Positions 7,781-11,533 of a stretch of DNA of 11,533 nucleotides are shown here, in pieces. Made by a program: the position numbers and the translations under genes. This DNA comes from Bordetella parapertussis (GTDB lineage Bacteria > Pseudomonadota > Gammaproteobacteria > Burkholderiales > SG8-41), in assembly GCA_945863085.1 (NCBI GenBank), contig CAMBCD010000058.1:1-11533 (forward strand). Reading direction: 5' to 3'. A model generated the notes under the pieces. That model was not told the origin of the DNA and did not search any database. It saw only the letters and a list, made by a program, of their open reading frames with translations. Position 1 is the stretch's first letter; each line of letters opens with the position of its first letter.

Positions 7781-8752
7781 ATGAAATCCTGCTGGATTGT
7801 CACCAAAGACCACAAGAACATTCTCGAATACCGCGATGTGCCGCAGCCACAGCCCAAGGCAGGCGAGATTGTCATCAAGGTGCATGCGACCGCGCTCAAT
7901 CGCGGCGAGATTTTTGTCGGAGGTGCCGTGCATGGCGGTCCGGAGAAACTCGGCGGCGGCGAAGCCTCCGGTGTCGTGCATGCGATTGGTGAGGGCGTCA
8001 CCGGGGTCAAGCCCGGCGATGCGGTGTTCGGGCGCGTACGCGGCGGCTTCGCCGAATACGCGGTGATGGATATCAACCAGATGATGCCCAAGCCGGAACG
8101 TTTGTCCTGGGAGCAGGCTGCCGCAGTGCCGGTCAGTTTTATCACCGCCTGGGAGATGATTTACCAGTTCGGCAAACTGCAGAAGGGCGAGACCATGCTG
8201 ATCATGGGCGCGTCTTCGGGCGCCGGCGTGGCCAGCATCCAGTTGGCGAAACTGATCGGCGCGCGTTCGATCGGCACCTCGGGTTCGCAGCAGAAGCTGG
8301 ATCAGTTAAAGTCGATCGGCCTCGATTTCGGCATCGCCACACGCAAACCGGATTTCGCCGACAAGGTGAAAGAGCTGAACGGCGGCAAAGGTATCGATCT
8401 GGTGATCAACGGCGTCGGCGGTTCGGTGTTTGCCGAATGTATGCGCACGCTGGGATTCCGCGGCCGCCTCGCCACCGTCGGTTATGTCGACAACGTGTTC
8501 AAGGCCGAAATTGACCTCAATGCGGTGCATGTGCGGCGACTGGAAGTGTTCGGCGTGTCCAACGCGCAGCTGTCGGTGGAGGGCAAGAACGAAGCCGCAC
8601 GCGGCTTCAAGCGTGACGTGCTCCCCGCGCTGGTCGACGGCCGCATCGCGCCGCTGGTCGACAAGGTCTACTCTTTCGACGAGCTGCCGACTGCCAAGGA
8701 ACGCATGGAATCCAATGCGATGGTCGGCAAGATCGTCGTGACAGTCGGCTGA
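7781..8752 (+). CDS. Zinc-independent MDR-family alcohol dehydrogenase / quinone-reductase-like protein
   Basis: Predicted cytoplasmic NAD(P)H-dependent oxidoreductase of the medium-chain dehydrogenase/reductase superfamily; the substrate is unknown (quinones or enones are typical of the group). The 323 residues contain an N-terminal GroES-like domain with ALNRGEIFVGG, GGGEASGVVHAIGEGV and VKPGDAVFGRVRGGFAEY. A Rossmann domain follows, with the nucleotide-binding stretch MGASSGAGVASIQLAK (about 142-157). The cysteine set of zinc-binding alcohol dehydrogenases is missing, placing it with quinone-reductase-like members. The ATG at 7781 has only a minimal GGA (7772-7774) upstream and sits after a strikingly AT-rich 35-base stretch that may contain its promoter. 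It lies 80 bases from tctC on the same strand, so joint transcription is possible. Confidence 0.9.
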   Translation: MKSCWIVTKDHKNILEYRDVPQPQPKAGEIVIKVHATALNRGEIFVGGAVHGGPEKLGGGEASGVVHAIGEGVTGVKPGDAVFGRVRGGFAEYAVMDINQMMPKPERLSWEQAAAVPVSFITAWEMIYQFGKLQKGETMLIMGASSGAGVASIQLAKLIGARSIGTSGSQQKLDQLKSIGLDFGIATRKPDFADKVKELNGGKGIDLVINGVGGSVFAECMRTLGFRGRLATVGYVDNVFKAEIDLNAVHVRRLEVFGVSNAQLSVEGKNEAARGFKRDVLPALVDGRIAPLVDKVYSFDELPTAKERMESNAMVGKIVVTVG

Positions 8753-8762
8753 TTCCGTACGC

Positions 8763-8777
8763 GCCGGCACTACCGGC
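8763..8777 (+). other. Short hairpin after the MDR oxidoreductase gene
   Basis: GCCGG (8763-8767) pairs with CCGGC (8773-8777) around CACTA, eleven bases after the stop codon. No T-run follows immediately; a T7 run appears only at 8838-8844 without a GC stem directly before it. Function as a terminator is doubtful. Confidence 0.25.
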
Positions 8778-8870
8778 ACAGCACTTCACGACCATGGCGG
8801 CAAGGAAACTGTGCGGAATTTCACGTACATGGCCCCCTTTTTTTGATGGCATGCGGCCGGTTATGTCGTC

Positions 8871-8886
8871 GCCCTGCGTGCAGGGC
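8871..8886 (+). other. Perfect 6-bp hairpin in the leader of the exported protein gene
   Basis: GCCCTG (8871-8876) and CAGGGC (8881-8886) flank a CGTG loop, about 60 bases before the start codon at 8947. It could be an operator or an RNA element in the 5' leader, or chance in GC-rich DNA. No clear -35/-10 pair was found in this 194-base spacer. Confidence 0.3.
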
Positions 8887-8946
8887 GCTGTAAACTGGGT
8901 CGCATCAAAGCAATCACGACAAGTTATTTCGTCCAGGGAGCCCTAC

Positions 8947-10200
8947 ATGAAAACAAAAATCGCCGTCACCACCCTTACCGCCGCAGTCATTGCCGCCATC
9001 GCGCCCGCTGCGATGGCGCAGCAAAAGGTAACTCCGCCGATTGCCAGATACTGGATGAGCATAGACACCGCTTCGGGCATGCCGATGGGCGGCGCCGGCG
9101 GTGGCGGCCCGTCGGCGATGGACATCGGCCGCATGATGATGGGCGGCGGCATGGGTGGCGGCGGCGCCAAGCGTTCGATGCTGCTCGAGCTCGGCTCGCA
9201 GCGCAGCGCCGGCGGTACACCGGAGGCCGCGCATGAAATTCCGCCCGGACTCAACATGGGTGCGAGCCTGCCGCTGGAGACACCGCAGCGTGCGCCGCGC
9301 CCCGAGCCGCGCGAAGACGGCGTGCCGGAAAATTTTGAAAAGCCGCGCGGCCGCATGCTGATTTTCTGGGGTTGCAGCGAGCAGGCCGGCGCCGGGCAAC
9401 CGTACGTGATCGACTTTGCCAAACTGGCAGAGGGCCAGGTGCCGCAGGGCCTGTTCAGCCGCCGTGTCAACGTGCAACGCGGTCCGTCGCAGGCGCGCAG
9501 CAAAACCTACGGCGACTGGCCCAATCAGCGCGACAGCACGCGGGTTCCGGGTGACGGCAGCCTGCGCGGCGACCACACGGTCAAGGGCAATTACTCGCCG
9601 GAGATCCGGTTTTCGTTAAGTGAAAAATACGATTTCATGGAGCAGGTCAATCTGGCGATGCAGAAGTCCGGTGGCGGCGGCATGAACGTGTCGTGGAAAA
9701 GCATGGCCAACGCGCAGGGTTATTTTGCGACGGCGATGGGCGGCGGCAAGGGTGGCAGCGAGGATGTGGTTGTCTGGAGTTCCAGCAACACGCGGGAATT
9801 CGGCGAATCGCTGATGACCTGGCTGCCGCCGTCCGAAGTGGCGCGGCTGATCCGCGAAAAGGTGGTGATGTCGCCATCGACCACCGAATGCACGGTGCCT
9901 GCCCAGTTTGTCGCCGCAGCACCCTCGGCGTTCATCCGCTTCATTGCGTACGGCGAGGAAGCCAATTTTGTCCACCCGCCGCGGCCGCAGGATCCCAAGG
10001 CGGTGTGGAACCAGGAATGGGCGGCCAAGGTGCGCCTGAAATCAACCGCGTCAGCGCTGCTTGGTGAGGACGGCGACGCATCGCGAGGTGGCAGCCGGGC
10101 TTCAGAGGGCGGCAGTGCGCCGCAGGGGTCTTCCGCGCCCAATCCGGCCGATTCCGTACAGGAGGGCGTGAAAGCGCTGAAAGGACTGTTTGGTTTTTAG
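8947..10200 (+). CDS. Exported glycine/methionine-rich protein of unknown function
   Basis: I do not recognise a characterised family. The frame is open from an ATG at 8794, but the start at 8947 is chosen because AGGGAG (8935-8940) sits six bases before it and the product then begins with a clear signal peptide (MKTKIAV..., cleavage after A-M-A at residue 24). The mature protein of about 393 residues is probably periplasmic or exported. Residues 45-78 are rich in Gly and Met (eight Met). A Pro/Arg/Glu-rich linker follows, then a probable folded region beginning with GRMLIFWGCSEQ (about 136-147) and holding WPNQRDSTRVPGDGSLRGDH and a W-S-S-S-N-T-R stretch. The tail after about residue 370 is Ser/Gly/Ala-rich low complexity, ending in VKALKGLFGF. 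Only two cysteines are seen (C143 and C315), which could form a disulfide. It is a single gene with its own leader and a terminator downstream. Confidence 0.85.
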   Translation: MKTKIAVTTLTAAVIAAIAPAAMAQQKVTPPIARYWMSIDTASGMPMGGAGGGGPSAMDIGRMMMGGGMGGGGAKRSMLLELGSQRSAGGTPEAAHEIPPGLNMGASLPLETPQRAPRPEPREDGVPENFEKPRGRMLIFWGCSEQAGAGQPYVIDFAKLAEGQVPQGLFSRRVNVQRGPSQARSKTYGDWPNQRDSTRVPGDGSLRGDHTVKGNYSPEIRFSLSEKYDFMEQVNLAMQKSGGGGMNVSWKSMANAQGYFATAMGGGKGGSEDVVVWSSSNTREFGESLMTWLPPSEVARLIREKVVMSPSTTECTVPAQFVAAAPSAFIRFIAYGEEANFVHPPRPQDPKAVWNQEWAAKVRLKSTASALLGEDGDASRGGSRASEGGSAPQGSSAPNPADSVQEGVKALKGLFGF

Positions 10201-10247
10201 CGAGCCGGCCGCGGGCCCGGATCACCTCCCGCCAATCCAGTCATGGC

Positions 10248-10275
10248 GCCGGTTACGGTCAACCGGCCCTTTTTT
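10248..10275 (+). terminator. Rho-independent terminator of the exported protein gene
   Basis: GCCGGTT (10248-10254) pairs with AACCGGC (10261-10267) around a six-base loop, followed by CC and six T's (10270-10275). It reads as a plus-strand terminator 48 bases after the 10200 stop. The convergent lysR stop codon (10259-10261) falls within the loop and the second arm, so the structure overlaps the lysR coding end. On the minus strand no T-run follows the stem, so it should act in one direction only. Confidence 0.65.
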
Positions 10276-11164
10276 CCTTGCGCTGCAGTTTTTTATAAGC
10301 GCGTTTCACCATCTCGGCTAAAACTATGGCGGCACGAGATCTGTAGTTGTCCCGTGCCCAGAAGATTGCAGCAGTCCGCGACAGTTTTGAATCCCGCAAT
10401 CGTATCGAGCTGAGCGTTTCCGCCTTGTCCAGAATCCTGTCGGTTAGGATGGCTGCCAGCGGCCCGCAGCGAACGGTCGACAGGGCGGCTTCGCTTGAAT
10501 TCATTTCCATGATGATGCGTGGTGTTACGCCGTGGCGGGAAAATGCATCATCGATCAACTGCCTCAGCGGGAACTCACGGCTCAGCAGTACCAGATCCTG
10601 GCCATGCAGGTCCCTTATGCCTATTCTGGTTCGCCCGTAGAGGGGATGGTAGCGGTTGGAGACGACGGCAAGCGGCACTGCATAGAGGGATTCGGTTTCA
10701 ACCCTGTCAGAGTTGGCCGGCAGATAGCCCACAGCCAGATTCATGCTTCCCGCAATCAATTCGCGCTCGATGTCGATCAGCGAAAGCTGCCGTACCTTGA
10801 TCTGCACTCCAGGATATTTGGCGCCGAATTCGGCAAATACATTCGGTAACGGCGAACTGCCAAACGTGCGGAATACCCCGACGGTCAGTTGCCCCTGAAC
10901 GAGACCGTCCAGTGCAGAAAGCGCGTTTATGCCGGCATCCACTTCCCTAAGGATGCGTATTGCATGCTCCTGAAGCACCCTGCCGGGGTCGGTGAGCCTT
11001 ACCTGGCGTCCGATCCGGTCAAACAGCCGGCATGCCAGTTGCTGCTCCAGCTGCTTGATCTGGTGTGAGAGTGTTGACTGGGTGATGTGCAGTGCAGCTG
11101 CCGCGCGCGTGAAGCTGAGCGTTTCCGTAAGTTTCAGGAAGTAATGTAAATGGCGGATCTCCAT
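10259..11164 (-). CDS. LysR-family transcriptional regulator
   Basis: DNA-binding regulator expected to control itself and the divergent acyl-CoA dehydrogenase gene in response to a small molecule. The 301 residues have the standard LysR layout. The N-terminal winged helix-turn-helix (about 4-62) carries the typical SFTRAAAALHITQSTLSHQI (17-36), with LEQQLACRLFDR and the RQVRLTDPG wing following. A linker helix comes next, then an effector domain from about residue 92 (LTVGVFRTFGSSPLPNVFAEF onward). The C-terminal tail is unusually basic (RAYKKLQRKEKRAG). The ATG at 11164 (minus strand) gives the canonical MEIRHLHYFLK start, which fixes it despite a poor ribosome-binding site. The 3' end overlaps the terminator of the convergent gene. 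The specific effector and subfamily cannot be assigned; CynR/Cbl-like regulators are the nearest in general appearance. Confidence 0.93.
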   Translation of the reverse strand: MEIRHLHYFLKLTETLSFTRAAAALHITQSTLSHQIKQLEQQLACRLFDRIGRQVRLTDPGRVLQEHAIRILREVDAGINALSALDGLVQGQLTVGVFRTFGSSPLPNVFAEFGAKYPGVQIKVRQLSLIDIERELIAGSMNLAVGYLPANSDRVETESLYAVPLAVVSNRYHPLYGRTRIGIRDLHGQDLVLLSREFPLRQLIDDAFSRHGVTPRIIMEMNSSEAALSTVRCGPLAAILTDRILDKAETLSSIRLRDSKLSRTAAIFWARDNYRSRAAIVLAEMVKRAYKKLQRKEKRAG

Positions 11165-11294
11165 TGGGCTGTTCTTCGGGGCGGTTCCAGTATATCGATG
11201 CCATCGATCAATCTAATCGAAAAATATCATTTGATCAATTGATTGGACGGGGCAAAAATGTATTGCGCCTTAACTTGACGCTCAACGGACAAAA
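11165..11294. promoter_or_regulatory. Divergent lysR / acyl-CoA dehydrogenase control region
   Basis: This 130-base spacer is much richer in A/T than its neighbours. ATCGAT (11194-11199) and ATCGAT (11203-11208) form a palindrome that satisfies the LysR T-N11-A rule (T11195, A11207). GATCAAT recurs at 11206-11212 and 11233-11239, and TTGATCAA (11231-11238) and ATCAATTGAT (11234-11243) are overlapping palindromes. This is consistent with a recognition site plus a second activation site for the adjacent LysR protein. Possible -35 elements TTGATC (11231) and TTGATT (11239) have no convincing -10 partner, so exact promoters are not assigned. Confidence 0.5.
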
Positions 11295-11533
11295 ATGGAT
11301 TTCAGTCTGACGGATCAGCAAAAAGCGTGGCAGAGGAAAGCGCGCGAGTTTGCACGGGAGGTGATTGCGCCCGTCTCCCTGTCCCGGGACCGCATCAAGG
11401 ATCCGCGGGATACTTTTGACTGGGATCTCATCCGCAAGGGCGGAGAGCTGGGGTTTCGCACTGTTGCATTGCCGCGCGAATGGGGCGGCCATGGCGTCGA
11501 TCTTGTCACCCAGGCGCTGATCATCACCGAACT
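11295..11533 (+). CDS. Acyl-CoA dehydrogenase, N-terminal part (runs off the window)
   Basis: Predicted FAD-dependent acyl-CoA dehydrogenase that oxidises an acyl-CoA thioester at the alpha-beta position; the acyl group is unknown. Only the first 79 codons are visible. The translation begins MDFSLTDQQKAWQRKAREFA, continues with REVIAPVSLSRDRIKDPRD and then GGELGFRTVALPREWGGHG. These are the hallmarks of the helical N-terminal domain (the F-L-T-D-E/Q-Q start, E-F-A, and the L-G-F...P-x-E-x-G-G motif). The ATG at 11295 is preceded by a weak ACGGA ribosome-binding site (11285-11289). The gene is divergent from lysR and probably its target. The catalytic base and most FAD contacts lie beyond the window, so the subfamily is open. 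Confidence 0.9.
   Translation, partial: MDFSLTDQQKAWQRKAREFAREVIAPVSLSRDRIKDPRDTFDWDLIRKGGELGFRTVALPREWGGHGVDLVTQALIITE

Noticed and set aside
8838..8844. Run of seven T's as an intrinsic terminator for the MDR oxidoreductase gene
   Set aside because: The preceding bases do not form a GC-rich stem next to the run; the nearest hairpin (8763-8777) is about 60 bases away.
8794..8946. Upstream in-frame extension (51 codons) of the exported protein
   Set aside because: The ATG at 8947 has a good ribosome-binding site and gives a canonical signal peptide at the N-terminus; the extension would bury that signal and contains a cysteine/tryptophan-rich non-conserved-looking stretch.
10532..10849. 105-codon plus-strand open frame inside lysR
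   Set aside because: Antisense to a clear LysR coding region; no start signal or recognisable domain.

Overview
The window looks like chromosomal DNA of a betaproteobacterium. The base composition is GC-rich (roughly 60-65% by eye). It carries an FdxA-type ferredoxin, the roughly 900-residue AddB-like / AddA-like gene pair, a Bug/TctC periplasmic binding protein that stands without TctA/TctB, and a LysR regulator divergent from an acyl-CoA dehydrogenase. This mix is typical of Burkholderiales and relatives; the species cannot be named from the sequence. No rRNA, tRNA, CRISPR array, transposase or phage gene was seen.

Layout. Bases 1-292 are the 3' part of a 7Fe ferredoxin gene (fdxA) cut by the window edge. 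Bases 293-481 are a GC-rich spacer that contains a second, diverged copy of the last 52 bases of fdxA. Bases 482-6534 are a two-gene operon with a 4-base start/stop overlap: an AddB-like nuclease with an inactive helicase fold and a probable Fe-S staple, then an AddA-like UvrD-family helicase-nuclease. Together they are expected to form the RecBCD/AddAB-type enzyme that resects double-strand breaks. The last codons of the addA-like gene are also tandemly repeated just past its stop. Bases 6696-7700 encode an exported Bug/TctC solute-binding protein, preceded by a possible 22-codon leader ORF that overlaps its start codon. Bases 7781-8752 encode a zinc-independent MDR-family quinone-reductase-like oxidoreductase. 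Bases 8947-10200 encode an exported glycine- and methionine-rich protein of unknown function. A probable intrinsic terminator at 10248-10275 overlaps the end of the convergent lysR gene (10259-11164, minus strand). The 130-base divergent spacer holds a T-N11-A palindrome, and an acyl-CoA dehydrogenase gene begins at 11295 and runs off the window.

Functionally the window divides into a DNA-repair block (482-6534) and an accessory metabolic/transport block (6696 to the end). Most genes belong to known families. The less explained items are the two independent 3'-end duplications, the possible leader ORF before tctC, and the uncharacterised exported protein. No convincing new multi-gene system was found.
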